Source: Synechococcus sp. BS301-5m-G53 (GTDB taxonomy: Bacteria; Cyanobacteriota; Cyanobacteriia; PCC-6307; Cyanobiaceae). Taken from it: a stretch of 62,018 bases of DNA. Numbering within the stretch: position 1 is the first letter of the stretch; each line of letters opens with the position of its first letter. Where the stretch lies: NCBI GenBank assembly GCA_016779825.1, contig JADHMX010000002.1:1-62018 (forward strand). The letters are read 5' to 3'. The notes below the pieces were generated by a model. The model saw nothing but the letters and a program-made list of their open reading frames with translations, was not told the DNA's origin and searched no databases. Shown here in pieces: positions 37,229 to 46,325 of the stretch. Position numbers and translations under genes: made by a program.

Positions 37229-38059
37229 GTGCAGATCCCATCCGCCATCCTCACGTTGGTGATCGGGATGGTCCTTGCTCTGGGCGGCCTTTGGATCGGC
37301 CAGAACATCAACCTCCTCCCCATCGATGCGAGCGCTAACGCGCCGATTTACGACGAGCTTTTTAAGGTTCTATTCACGATTGGCAGCATTCTGTTTGTCG
37401 GAATCGTTGGCCTTCTCGTCTTCAGCTTGATTCGCTTTCGGCGACGCAGCGGCCAGCTCGGCGACGGCCTGGCCATCGAGGGAAATCTGCCACTCGAAAT
37501 TTTCTGGACAGCAGTTCCTGCTGTTGTGGTGCTGTTCGTTGGTCTTTACAGCTACGACATTTACGACCGCATGGGTGGCATGGTGCCTCTGGCCCATGAC
37601 CACATGGGCGGAGCACACGAGGAGCAGATCTGGGGAGGAATCAGTTCAGGCTCGATTGAATCAGCAGCGGCAACAAATGTCTTGCCCGTTGAAGTCACAG
37701 CGATGCAATTCGCCTTCCTCTTTCATTACCCAGAGGGAGACATCACATCAGGTGAACTTCATGTTCCAGCCGACCGACCAATCACCCTGCGGATGGAAGC
37801 AAAGGATGTGATTCACGCCTTCTGGGTTCCTGAATTTCGCCTGAAGCAGGACATCATTCCAGGCCAACCAACCCAGCTGAGTTTCACGCCCACCCGCACT
37901 GGCCGTTATCCCATTGTGTGTGCCGAACTCTGTGGCCCCTACCACGGTGGAATGCGCTCCACCGTGGTGGTGGAAAGCCCGGATGACTGGGATCACTGGT
38001 ACAGGGACAACGCCAAAACAGCGCCGGTAAACGAGCCCGCCACCATCGCGAACGCCTGA
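37229..38059 (+). CDS. ctaC: Cytochrome c oxidase subunit II
   Basis: A protein of 276 residues with two membrane helices (about 5-25 and 45-68) and a periplasmic/lumenal cupredoxin domain. The CuA ligands are H196 (VIHAFWVPEF), C231, C235, H239 and M242 in CAELCGPYHGGM. A His/Met-rich insert (MVPLAHDHMGGAHEEQ) precedes the cupredoxin domain. GTG start at 37229. First gene of ctaCDE. Confidence 0.96.
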   Translation: MQIPSAILTLVIGMVLALGGLWIGQNINLLPIDASANAPIYDELFKVLFTIGSILFVGIVGLLVFSLIRFRRRSGQLGDGLAIEGNLPLEIFWTAVPAVVVLFVGLYSYDIYDRMGGMVPLAHDHMGGAHEEQIWGGISSGSIESAAATNVLPVEVTAMQFAFLFHYPEGDITSGELHVPADRPITLRMEAKDVIHAFWVPEFRLKQDIIPGQPTQLSFTPTRTGRYPIVCAELCGPYHGGMRSTVVVESPDDWDHWYRDNAKTAPVNEPATIANA

Positions 38060-38060
38060 C

Positions 38061-39728
38061 ATGACCATCAGCTTGCCCCCGGAAACATCCAGCCCTCCAC
38101 GGCTTCAACCCAGCGGTTGGTTGCGGTATTTCAGCTTCAGCGTTGATCACAAGGTGATCGGGCTGCAGTACCTCGTCTGCGGATTTGTTTTTTATCTGAT
38201 TGGCGGTGCCCTAGCCGGTGCCATTCGCACGGAACTCACCAGTCCCGTGTCCGACTTCATGGCACGGGATGTCTACAACCAGGTTCTGACACTCCACGGC
38301 ACGGTGATGATCTTTCTCTGGATCGTCCCCGTGGTGAATGGTGCTTTTGGGAACTATTTGATCCCCTTTTATGTGGGCGCTCGGGACATGGCCTTCCCAC
38401 GCCTCAATGCTGTTGCGTTCTGGCTGATTCCTCCAGCCGGCTTGATGCTGATCACCAGCTATTTCCTCACGGGTGCTGCGCAATCGGGCTGGACGGCCTA
38501 TCCACCCCTCAGCATCACCACACCAGCAACTGGCCAAATCATCTGGATCCTGAGCGTGCTGCTCCTGGGCGGAAGTTCGATCTTTGGAGGCATCAACTTC
38601 ATAGCCACCATTCTCAAGCTGCGACGCCCCGGTTTGAAATTAATGCAGCTCCCCATGTATTGCTGGGCGATGCTGGGCACCAGCATTCTTGTGGTTCTCT
38701 CAACTCCGGTTCTGGCGGGAACGTTGGTGTTGCTGAGTTTCGACATCGTTGCCCATACAGGCTTCTTCAATCCCACCCTGGGAGGCAATGTGGTGGTTTA
38801 CCAGCATCTGTTCTGGTTCTATTCCCACCCAGCCGTTTACATCATGGTCTTACCGGCCTTTGGCTTGGTGAGCGAAATCCTGCCAGTTCATGCCCGCAAG
38901 CCTCTATTCGGCTACGTGACGATGGTGTATTCGATCATGGCCATCGTTGTGTTGGGCCTGATTGTGTGGGCGCATCACATGTTCACCAGCGGCACACCTC
39001 CCTGGATGCGTCTGTTCTTCACCATTGCAACCGCATTCATCGCCGTTCCCACCGGAATCAAATTCTTCAACTGGTTGGCAACACTCTGGGACGGACGCAT
39101 CAGCCTCAACAGCGCCATGCTGTTTTCATGCGGCTTCATTGTGAACTTCGTGCTCGGAGGCATCACAGGGGTCGCCCTGGCACAGGTGCCGTTCGACATT
39201 CATGTGCACGACACCTACTTCGTCGTCGCCCACTTCCACTACATCGTCTTCGGTGGTTCGGTGTTCGTGATCTTTGCGTCGATCTACCACTGGTATCCCA
39301 AATTCACCGGCCGGATGTTGAACGAGGATCTCGGCCGATTGCACTGTGCTCTCACCTTCATCGGTTTCAATCTGTGCTTCGGACCTCAGCACTGGTTGGG
39401 CCTCAATGGGATGCCGCGACGCGTTGCTGAATACGACCCCCAGTTCACCCTGATCAATCAGATCAGCTCCGTTGGAGCCCTGCTGATGGCCATCAGCACC
39501 CTCCCCTTCCTTTGGAATGTGATCTACAGCGCCCTCAGCGGCCCTGTTGCGGGAGACAACCCCTGGAAGGCACTAACGCCCGAATGGCTGACCAGTTCTC
39601 CTCCCCCGGTGGAGAACTGGATTGGCGAAGCCCCTCTGGTGGAAGAGCCCTATGGCTATGGCGTTTCACAGGACGAGCTCGACCTGACCGCAGCAAGCGG
39701 TCGTGATCTCTGGAGCAGCGGCAAATGA
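38061..39728 (+). CDS. ctaD: Cytochrome c oxidase subunit I
   Basis: A protein of 555 residues with twelve membrane spans. Heme/CuB ligands and proton-path motifs are present: TLHGTVMIFLW, FWFYSHPAVYIMVLPAFG (His-Tyr cross-link region), VWAHHMFTSG and HVHDTYFVVAHFHYIVFGG. It is an aa3-type heme-copper oxidase for dark respiration. Starts 1 base after ctaC ends. Confidence 0.97.
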   Translation: MTISLPPETSSPPRLQPSGWLRYFSFSVDHKVIGLQYLVCGFVFYLIGGALAGAIRTELTSPVSDFMARDVYNQVLTLHGTVMIFLWIVPVVNGAFGNYLIPFYVGARDMAFPRLNAVAFWLIPPAGLMLITSYFLTGAAQSGWTAYPPLSITTPATGQIIWILSVLLLGGSSIFGGINFIATILKLRRPGLKLMQLPMYCWAMLGTSILVVLSTPVLAGTLVLLSFDIVAHTGFFNPTLGGNVVVYQHLFWFYSHPAVYIMVLPAFGLVSEILPVHARKPLFGYVTMVYSIMAIVVLGLIVWAHHMFTSGTPPWMRLFFTIATAFIAVPTGIKFFNWLATLWDGRISLNSAMLFSCGFIVNFVLGGITGVALAQVPFDIHVHDTYFVVAHFHYIVFGGSVFVIFASIYHWYPKFTGRMLNEDLGRLHCALTFIGFNLCFGPQHWLGLNGMPRRVAEYDPQFTLINQISSVGALLMAISTLPFLWNVIYSALSGPVAGDNPWKALTPEWLTSSPPPVENWIGEAPLVEEPYGYGVSQDELDLTAASGRDLWSSGK

Positions 39729-40330
39729 CCACCACAGTTCCCATCAATGATCAGGATCAGAACCACGGGCATGGAGAACATGCCGAGCATCCCGATCACC
39801 GCATGTTCGGCCTGGCAACTTTTCTTGTGGCGGACGCCATGACCTTCGCCGGCTTCTTTGCGGCCTACCTCACCTTTAAAGCGGTGAACCCCCTACCTGA
39901 TGGGGCCATCTATGAACTCGAGCTGCCCCTGCCAATCTTGAACACCGTTCTGCTCCTGGTGAGCAGTGCAACTTTCCACCGTGCTGGCCAAGCGATCCGA
40001 CAGGGCGACCACGGCCGCTGTCGACGCTGGCTGCTGATCACTGCAGGCCTGGGCCTGGCCTTTCTGGTGAGTCAGATGGTTGAGTACTTCACCCTCCCAT
40101 TCGGCCTAACCGACAACCTCTACGCCAGCACCTTTTTCGCCGCCACGGGATTTCATGGTCTCCATGTAACCCTCGGCGCCCTGATGACCCTGATCGTCTG
40201 GTGGCAGGCAAGGCAACCGGAGGGCCGTGTGACCGCAGCCGACCACTTCCCCCTGGAGGCAGCGGAGTTGTACTGGCACTTTGTGGATGGGATCTGGGTG
40301 ATTCTTTTCGTGATCCTTTATCTACTCTGA
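39725..40330 (+). CDS. ctaE: Cytochrome c oxidase subunit III
   Basis: A protein of 201 residues with five membrane spans, beginning with a soluble His-rich leader (HGHGEHAEHPDHRM). Typical segments: FLVADAMTFAGFFAAYLTFK, FFAATGFHGLHVTLGALMTLIVW and AAELYWHFVDGIWVILFVILYLL. The ATG overlaps the ctaD stop (ATGA), completing the ctaCDE operon. Confidence 0.95.
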   Translation: MTTTVPINDQDQNHGHGEHAEHPDHRMFGLATFLVADAMTFAGFFAAYLTFKAVNPLPDGAIYELELPLPILNTVLLLVSSATFHRAGQAIRQGDHGRCRRWLLITAGLGLAFLVSQMVEYFTLPFGLTDNLYASTFFAATGFHGLHVTLGALMTLIVWWQARQPEGRVTAADHFPLEAAELYWHFVDGIWVILFVILYLL

Positions 40331-40384
40331 TCCCTTGCCTGGATTGGCGGGCGTGGCCAGAATTCAGTTGAATTATTTCCTGAA

Positions 40385-40756
40385 ATGCTGGTCGGCAAGG
40401 AACTGCTGGACAAGGCAAGATCGCTCAGCAATCGGCCGGAAGATGACATTGCCCGCGGCTGCGGCTATGTCGGCCCGAGTGGTCGTCTGCTCAAGAAGAG
40501 TTTTTATCGGGCCCTGGTGGAAGCCAAAGCGGAGGTCCAGGGATGGCAGTTGCCGAAAAGCAGCAGCAGTTCCTCAGGTGGCAGCCGTGGTCGCCAGGCC
40601 GAATTCCGAACCCGTGTGCATGGCAATGGCAATCTGTTGATTGGCCACGCCTACACCCGTCGGCTTGGCCTCGAGCCAGGACAGGAGTTCAAGATCGAGC
40701 TCCAGCGGGATTCCGGAATGATTGTTCTTCAGCAGATGGATCAGGACCAGCCGTGA
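40385..40756 (+). CDS. Cyanobacterial AbrB-family transcriptional regulator (cyAbrB)
   Basis: A protein of 123 residues. The N-terminal cyAbrB segment (GKELLDKARSLSNRPEDDIARGCGYVG, then LKKSFYRALVEAKA) leads through a Ser/Gly linker to a short beta swapped-hairpin-like C-terminal part (GNLLIGHAYTRRLGLEPGQEFKIEL). cyAbrBs are DNA-binding regulators of carbon/nitrogen balance; here the gene follows ctaE by 54 bases. Overlaps ribE tail to tail by 16 bases. Confidence 0.88.
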   Translation: MLVGKELLDKARSLSNRPEDDIARGCGYVGPSGRLLKKSFYRALVEAKAEVQGWQLPKSSSSSSGGSRGRQAEFRTRVHGNGNLLIGHAYTRRLGLEPGQEFKIELQRDSGMIVLQQMDQDQP

Positions 40757-41394
40757 GCGGCCAGCCAGCTGGCTGAAACCTCCTCGTCCCGGCTTTGGCC
40801 ATCGGCGGCGGCGCCATTGAGCAGCCGCTCGGCGTAACGGGCCAGTTGATCGGCCTCCAGATTCACAGTGTCCCCAACGGCCAGGTGCCTCAGGGTCGTC
40901 GCCTCCCAGGTGTGGGGAATGACGGCGAGGCTGAACGTCGTTCCATCCGCTGAACACTCAGCCACGGTGAGGCTGATGCCATCCACCGCGATGCTGGCCT
41001 TCTCGCAGACGTAGCGGCCAAATCGAGCTTCCGACCAACGAATCGACAGGGCCCAGGAATGGGGAAGGGTCTCCACGCGGGTGACTTCACCGGTGGCATC
41101 CACATGACCGCTCACCAGATGACCTCCAAGGCGGTCGCTCAGCCGAAGGGCCGGCTCGAGGTTCACCGCTCCACCACGGTCCGCTTTGCGTCCCAGCGTG
41201 GTGCGGCGCAGGGTTTCCTCACTCACATCAGCGCGGAAGCCGTCCGGCACCAGCTCGGCCGCCGTAAGGCAAACACCATCCACGGCCACGCTGTCACCAA
41301 GGGCCAGGGGGGCAAAGGGAGCACAGCCCCAAACCACGACCGCCCCTGCACGACGCTCGATCCTTCCCACTGACTGCACCAGCCCCGTGAACAT
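40741..41394 (-). CDS. ribE: Riboflavin synthase alpha chain
   Basis: A protein of 217 residues: MFTGLVQSVGRIER, then two tandem lumazine-binding domains marked by SVAVDGVCLTAAEL and SIAVDGISLTVAEC, with HLVSGHVDATGEV between. It dismutates two lumazines to riboflavin. Start ATG 41394; an upstream start at 41499 is excluded because it lies in the divergent gene. No FMN riboswitch is seen. Confidence 0.95.
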   Translation of the reverse strand: MFTGLVQSVGRIERRAGAVVVWGCAPFAPLALGDSVAVDGVCLTAAELVPDGFRADVSEETLRRTTLGRKADRGGAVNLEPALRLSDRLGGHLVSGHVDATGEVTRVETLPHSWALSIRWSEARFGRYVCEKASIAVDGISLTVAECSADGTTFSLAVIPHTWEATTLRHLAVGDTVNLEADQLARYAERLLNGAAADGQSRDEEVSASWLAAHGWS

Positions 41395-41443
41395 CGCTCG
41401 CAGCGGCTCTCTAGCCATAATCGGATACAGCTGCGCCGCCGAC

Positions 41444-41992
41444 ATGGTCGAAATGAGCGTCGCCGGAATCGCTCTCGATGCCGCCAGTCGCACACCCATG
41501 GTGCTGCTGCGGGATCCAAGCGGTCGACGTCAAGTTCCGATCTGGATCGACCAAGCGCAAGCCCACAACATCATGGCGGGGCTGCAGGGAGGTGCACCAC
41601 CTCGCCCCCTGAGCCATGACCTGATGGCAGCACTCTTGGTGGCTGGGTGCCTCGAGCTGGAGCGCGTGATTGTTCATGCGATCGAAGACAACACCTTTCA
41701 TGCGGTCTTGAAGCTGCGACCGGACCTGGACGAAGCGGAGTTGGCCGAAGACGAAGTGCTGGAGCTGATTGAAGTGGATGCCCGACCCAGTGACGCCATT
41801 GCGCTGGCGATCCGAACCGGGAGCAGCATCTGGATGCTGGAGGAGGTGGTGGCGGAAGCATCGATTCCGGTGGATGCGGAGGCCGATGCTGAGGATCAAA
41901 GTGCCTTCAGCCGTTTCGTCGACGATCTCAGCCCTGCTGCATTGGTGCGACATCTGCGCAACCAGGACAACGAAGCAGCCTCGGAGGAGTGA
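41444..41992 (+). CDS. Bifunctional nuclease (DUF151) family protein
   Basis: A protein of 182 residues, start ATG 41444. DUF151 core: VEMSVAGIALDAASRTPMVLLRD, VPIWIDQAQAHNIM, RPLSHDLMAALL and DARPSDAIALAIRTGSSIW. Homologues in plants show RNase/DNase activity; the role in cyanobacteria is unknown. The next gene's GTG overlaps its stop (GTGA). Confidence 0.88.
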   Translation: MVEMSVAGIALDAASRTPMVLLRDPSGRRQVPIWIDQAQAHNIMAGLQGGAPPRPLSHDLMAALLVAGCLELERVIVHAIEDNTFHAVLKLRPDLDEAELAEDEVLELIEVDARPSDAIALAIRTGSSIWMLEEVVAEASIPVDAEADAEDQSAFSRFVDDLSPAALVRHLRNQDNEAASEE

Positions 41993-43110
41993 GAACCCGC
42001 GCCTTCGGCAGCGGCCGCCCCGTCAGCCTGTTCAGCCTGGGCACGATGCGAGCCCTGAACTCAGCGGCCCAGATGGCCGAAGTGCTCGACGCGGCAGCGA
42101 CAGCTGGGATCAATCATCTGGAAACTGCCCCGGCCTATGGCCCCGCGGAACGTTTTCTGGGTGAAGCCCTTCGCCAGAACAGCTGGACAAGCTCAGGCCA
42201 CTGGGTGATCACCAGCAAACTGCTGCCAGGGCTGAGCTTCGAGGAGGGGCAACGTCGGCTTGACCAGATCCTGGAGCGCCTGAGCTGTCCACAGCTCGAC
42301 AACCTGGCCGTCCATGGCATTAACCGGGAGGAGCACCTGGACTGGGCTCTGATAGGCGATGGGTCCAGGCTTCTCGACTGGGCCCTCAGCAGCGGCCGCG
42401 TCAACCAGGTGGGCTTCAGCAGCCATGGCAGCAACCCGCTGATCGATCGTGCGCTGCGCAGCCAACGCTTCAGCTTCTGCAGCCTGCACCTGCATTGGCT
42501 GGATCCCCAGCGCCTGCCCCTGGCCCGTTGGGCCCTGGAGCAAGGCCTTGGTGTGATGGCGATCTCCCCTGCCGACAAGGGCGGTCGCCTGCAGGCCCCC
42601 AGCCCAACGTTGTTGGACGACTGCACTCCCTTCGCCCCCCTCGAGCTGGCCTACCGGTTCCTGCTGGCGCAAGGCATCAGCACCCTGACCGTCGGAGCAG
42701 CAGCTGCAGGCGATCTTCAACTCGCGGCAAAACTGGCGCAGGAGGATGGCCCCCTCAGCCAGGCCGAGCAACAGGCTCTGTGCACGGCAGAAGCACGGCA
42801 GCAAGAACGTCTCGGCCAGGACCATTGCAAGCAGTGTCAGGCCTGCCTCCCCTGTCCGAACGAGGTTCCGATTCCCGAACTGTTGCGGCTGCGCAATCTG
42901 GCCATGGGCCATGGGCTCACCGCATTCGCGCAGGAGCGCTACAACCTGATCGGCCGTGCCGGCCACTGGTGGGAAGAGCTCAATGCTTCGGCCTGTGAGC
43001 GCTGTGGGGAGTGCCTTCCCCGTTGCCCGCATCACTTGCCCATTCCAGATCTGCTGGCAGACACCCACCAACGCCTGGAGGCTTCACCGCGACGGCGGCT
43101 CTGGAGCTGA
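41989..43110 (+). CDS. Aldo/keto reductase with C-terminal 2[4Fe-4S] ferredoxin-like domain
   Basis: A protein of 373 residues. The (beta/alpha)8 aldo/keto reductase part has Tyr in TAPAYGPAERFLGEAL (Y50) and Lys in VITSKLL. The end carries two cysteine clusters: CKQCQACLPCP (C280-C289) and CERCGECLPRCPHH (C336-C346), consistent with two Fe-S clusters. Such proteins are predicted oxidoreductases linked to ferredoxin; substrate unknown. GTG start, coupled to the DUF151 gene. Overlaps the next converging gene by 27 bases. Confidence 0.9.
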   Translation: MRTRAFGSGRPVSLFSLGTMRALNSAAQMAEVLDAAATAGINHLETAPAYGPAERFLGEALRQNSWTSSGHWVITSKLLPGLSFEEGQRRLDQILERLSCPQLDNLAVHGINREEHLDWALIGDGSRLLDWALSSGRVNQVGFSSHGSNPLIDRALRSQRFSFCSLHLHWLDPQRLPLARWALEQGLGVMAISPADKGGRLQAPSPTLLDDCTPFAPLELAYRFLLAQGISTLTVGAAAAGDLQLAAKLAQEDGPLSQAEQQALCTAEARQQERLGQDHCKQCQACLPCPNEVPIPELLRLRNLAMGHGLTAFAQERYNLIGRAGHWWEELNASACERCGECLPRCPHHLPIPDLLADTHQRLEASPRRRLWS

Positions 43111-44097
43111 ATCACGCCAGAGTTCTTCCAAAGAACTCCGGTCGTCGGGCATCAGAGGTGGCAGCGACCAGCAGCGCGTCCAAGTGTCGGCAGCCGGAAA
43201 GAGCAAAGGCCGCAGACGCGCCGAAAGGGCCTTCTGATCCTCAATGGACCCCGAAGAGGTGATGGGAGCCCGCCAACCCAGTTGCGCCAAGCGGCGACGC
43301 AGGGGAGCACGCCATCCCTGCTCAACCCAGTTCTGGGGAACCGGTTCACGACTGGCCTCCGGTCGGAGCAGAACGGTCCAGTGCAAGGGGGCTCCGGAGG
43401 CAGGCAGCACCGCCCGAAGTCGGGGATCCCGCCTCAGCAAGGCGATGCAGCGGTTGAGCGGAAGAACCACCACCTCGGCCTCCCCTTTGAGCAGCCAGTT
43501 GGTGGCTTGACGGTCGTCGTAGGTGAGCACCTGGCGACGCAGCGCGCTCAAAGCCTGGCCTCCGCCCAGATGGTCCGCCAGGCTCATCACCAGGCGAGGG
43601 CTGGCGGGCAGCACCACACGCCCAGCCATGGCGGCATCCAGCAACAGGGGCCACCCCTCCTGCGCCATGGCCGGGTCATCCCGCAGCAGCATCACCCAGG
43701 GGCTGACGGCAAGCGGCAACACCCGATCCTGCAGGGCACCGAGGCCTCCCAGCAGAGCATTGGCCTGACCATCCAACTGGCTGCGGAGCGGGTCAGCGGC
43801 AATGGGCTGGAGCGTGTCCGCTGGATGGGCATCAAGCCACCCATCACCCATCACCAAAACATCGGCGCGCGCCTGATCCTCCGGCGTCCAGTCCTGCTGT
43901 GCGGGAGCCAGCGTCAGGCGCCAGGGCTTGGGCAAAGCATCAGCCCAGGGTTTCGGCAGCACACCAGCTGGGGCCATCAGTGTTGGTGCGGCTGTCGCCG
44001 GACGACAGCCGGCCAGCAACACGGTTCCCGTCGCCCCGATCATCTGAAGCACATGGCGCCGGCTCAGGGGACCCAACCGCTCACTCCAGACGTTCAT
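43084..44097 (-). CDS. Tat-exported lipoprotein resembling an ABC solute-binding protein
   Basis: A protein of 337 residues from ATG 44097. The N-terminus has a twin-arginine LSRRHVLQMIG and a lipobox LLAGC, so it is probably a Tat-exported lipoprotein. The body (ADVLVMGDGWLD, LPLAVSPWVMLLRDD, VVVLPLNRCIALLRRDP) resembles periplasmic spermidine/iron-binding proteins, but no permease is nearby. It is last in an overlapping run from topA (ATGA overlap with the UPF0284 gene). Confidence 0.65.
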   Translation of the reverse strand: MNVWSERLGPLSRRHVLQMIGATGTVLLAGCRPATAAPTLMAPAGVLPKPWADALPKPWRLTLAPAQQDWTPEDQARADVLVMGDGWLDAHPADTLQPIAADPLRSQLDGQANALLGGLGALQDRVLPLAVSPWVMLLRDDPAMAQEGWPLLLDAAMAGRVVLPASPRLVMSLADHLGGGQALSALRRQVLTYDDRQATNWLLKGEAEVVVLPLNRCIALLRRDPRLRAVLPASGAPLHWTVLLRPEASREPVPQNWVEQGWRAPLRRRLAQLGWRAPITSSGSIEDQKALSARLRPLLFPAADTWTRCWSLPPLMPDDRSSLEELWRDSAPEPPSR

Positions 44098-45293
44098 GGG
44101 GTTGACGTTACGGGGCAACTGAGCAGCTGCTCCAAGGCACGCTCACAATCGAGCACCAGTTCGGCACAGGAGCAGCCCCGCAGCTGGGCGAGCAGCAGCA
44201 GGGCACCGGCCCCCACACCTTCTTTCACGTAGCCCCGTTCGTAGTCCCTCAACGGCTGATGGGCGCTGTTGTGAAAACGCACGCCACAGGTCAGGACGGA
44301 GAGCGCGGCAGCCAAGTGGCCCGCGGTGGCATCCACCAGACCCTCAAAGGGAGATTGGCTCGTGGCAGCCGCACCCTCATCAGCGAGCCAACCGGTGGTG
44401 CCGATCAGCACCTGGGCAACCAAGCGCTCCCGCTGGCTGGCTGGCAGAGCCTGCATGGCCAGCGCCAGAACAGCCAGCATCTGGCAGCCACCACCCAGCA
44501 ACAGCGGTTGTTCCGCCGACACCGCTCCCACCAACACCCCTGCGGTGAAGGCCTGAAAGGGATCACCAACAGCGGCCAGGATCTGCTCAGCCGTAGGAGC
44601 TGCTCCGAGTGATGCCCGCTGCAGCCCTCGGGTGACCAGCGCTTGCTTGAGCTGCTGGGGGGGCTGACGAGCACTGCCACTGATCAGATGGGCAACCTCC
44701 ACGCCAAGGGCCGTCAGCACCGCTTGGGCGGTTGTGGTTCCTCCTGGAACACATTCCGAAAGCACCAGGGGGCGTTGCAACCGCCGCCCCAGGAGTTCCC
44801 CCTCTCGCCACAGGTGCTGCACCCGCGACAACGGCATCGCAGCACCACTGGAGAGACAGGCCGACGGCCCCTGATCCAGAGGCTCAATCGCCAGACACTG
44901 GAAATCGGGTTTCTGGTCCAAGCCGAGAGCCGCTACCTGCGGCGTCAGCTTCAGGCGACGCGCCGCCACATGACTGAGCAGGGCGGGGGAGACCCCAGCC
45001 GGCAGTGGCGGCAGGGGCCAACGGCGCTGCCCAGCCGGCCCATGGATCAGGAGCTCCGCATCAGCAAGGGCCGTATAACGCCGCGATGCCGCAGTAGAGC
45101 CAGCAGCGGAGATCCCTTCATGCTCCGCCGTCCGCGTGGCCGCCAACACCAGCAATAGATCCACCGGTTGATCCCTGCAGGTCCAGGGACGGAGGCTCTC
45201 TGCATCCAGAGCGCTTGCACCGAGACGTCCCAGCTGCTGACAGCCCTCAGGCAACACCGAGGCTTCAGAGGGGATCGAGGGCAATGAGTCCAT
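44094..45293 (-). CDS. UPF0284 / TIGR00303 family (CobT-like) protein
   Basis: A protein of 399 residues matching the CobT-like family: FQCLAIEPLDQG, VLSECVPGGTTTAQAVLTALG, ILAAVGDPFQAFTAGVLVGA, LLLGGGCQMLAVLALAMQ and YVKEGVGAGALLLLAQLRG. The family may act in lower-ligand (nicotinate nucleotide/DMB) metabolism of cobamides, which is unproven. Marine Synechococcus are thought to make pseudocobalamin, so the role here is open. Overlaps the DUF2232 gene by 29 bases upstream. Confidence 0.85.
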   Translation of the reverse strand: MDSLPSIPSEASVLPEGCQQLGRLGASALDAESLRPWTCRDQPVDLLLVLAATRTAEHEGISAAGSTAASRRYTALADAELLIHGPAGQRRWPLPPLPAGVSPALLSHVAARRLKLTPQVAALGLDQKPDFQCLAIEPLDQGPSACLSSGAAMPLSRVQHLWREGELLGRRLQRPLVLSECVPGGTTTAQAVLTALGVEVAHLISGSARQPPQQLKQALVTRGLQRASLGAAPTAEQILAAVGDPFQAFTAGVLVGAVSAEQPLLLGGGCQMLAVLALAMQALPASQRERLVAQVLIGTTGWLADEGAAATSQSPFEGLVDATAGHLAAALSVLTCGVRFHNSAHQPLRDYERGYVKEGVGAGALLLLAQLRGCSCAELVLDCERALEQLLSCPVTSTP

Positions 45294-45918
45294 GCAGCAG
45301 CCTCGGGGGCTCCGGAATCGGTGATTTCAGGCGGGGAAAGATCCAGTACGCCAGAGCATGAAGGGACAGGACGTAGATGACCTCCTGAACCACCACCAAG
45401 AGCAGCGCCATCAACTGCACCTGGGTGAGATCCGGTGTGATCGGCAGATGAAGCGCCGCGATCAAGCGGTCGAGCAGAGCGGAGCCGGCCCGGGTGATCA
45501 CCACCCAGAGGTTTTCTCCCACCAGCAACGAGAGCACAAGAACTCGGACTAAAAACCCTGCTGTTCCAAGAACGATGCCCCCAGACCAGCTCAGCCACCA
45601 GCTGACCCCCCGGCACCAGCTCCAGCCCAACCACAGCGACAAAAGCCCGTAGGGAAAAAGCAGCAGCGGCCCACGCAATGGACCCATCAGCGCTGTGAGC
45701 AGAAGCACAGAGAGCAGCAGCCCCTCGGCACCAGAACGACTGCCGCGTCGCAACTGCAGCAGGATCAGGGGCAGAGGAAGGGCCAGACGGAACAGCGCAC
45801 CACCCACCGGTAAGTAGTAGAGAGCCAGCCAGATCAGACCCGTCGCGGCCGCGAGATACGCCCCCTCAACCAGCCTCAGAGCCTGCTGGCGGCTCAACCG
45901 AGGGTTGGCATCCGTCAT
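45265..45918 (-). CDS. DUF2232-like integral membrane protein
   Basis: A protein of 217 residues with five or six membrane spans. It begins MTDANPRLSRQQALRLVEGA, then AALYYLPV-like LALYYLPVGGALFRLALPLPL and LRRGSRSGAEGLLLSVLLL, matching DUF2232 of cyanobacteria. Function unknown; one proposal for the family is S-component-like transport. It is coupled to the lipoprotein gene (ATGA overlap, 45915-45918). Confidence 0.75.
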   Translation of the reverse strand: MTDANPRLSRQQALRLVEGAYLAAATGLIWLALYYLPVGGALFRLALPLPLILLQLRRGSRSGAEGLLLSVLLLTALMGPLRGPLLLFPYGLLSLWLGWSWCRGVSWWLSWSGGIVLGTAGFLVRVLVLSLLVGENLWVVITRAGSALLDRLIAALHLPITPDLTQVQLMALLLVVVQEVIYVLSLHALAYWIFPRLKSPIPEPPRLLHGLIALDPL

Positions 45919-46325
45919 GGTTCGACCCGTTCAATCCGTTCCACAGCGAAGCCAACATCCGCCTCGCGCAGGGCACGGGTGACGGCTTCAGCAGGAGCGG
46001 CAGGGTCGGCTCCGGCCAAACGGATGGTGATCCGGTAAGGCGCCTGGGGTAGACGTTGGGATGTCGCTGGCCGCGGTTTTTGCTCAGGCACAGGCTCCGG
46101 TGGGTCCTCCGCCTCAGGAAGGGAAGCAGCCTCGGGTGCAGGTTCCACGGGACGATCCACCGCTGGGCTGGCAACCGCTGGGCTGGTGTTCGATGCCGGA
46201 ACGGGCGCCACCTGCACGGGCCTTTCTTCAGGCACCGCGAAGGAGCGTTCCAACTGCTCAGCGACCGGTGTACCCGCACAGGCCTGCAGGAGACCTACAG
46301 GCAGCAGCCAAAGCAGACGAGCCAT
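45915..46325 (-). CDS. Small lipoprotein, 136 residues
   Basis: Starts [20 protein letters not shown]: a signal peptide with lipobox LLQAC, then a proline/alanine/glutamate-rich linker and a C-terminal domain (YRITIRLAGADPAAPAEAVTRALREADVGFAVERIERV) with an alternating beta/alpha pattern. Function unknown. Its ATG overlaps the topA stop by one base (TGATG). Confidence 0.7.
   Translation of the reverse strand: MARLLWLLPVGLLQACAGTPVAEQLERSFAVPEERPVQVAPVPASNTSPAVASPAVDRPVEPAPEAASLPEAEDPPEPVPEQKPRPATSQRLPQAPYRITIRLAGADPAAPAEAVTRALREADVGFAVERIERVEP

Noticed and set aside
41395-41443. FMN riboswitch upstream of ribE
   Set aside because: Only 49 bases separate the divergent genes, too short for an RFN element, and no conserved stem is seen.
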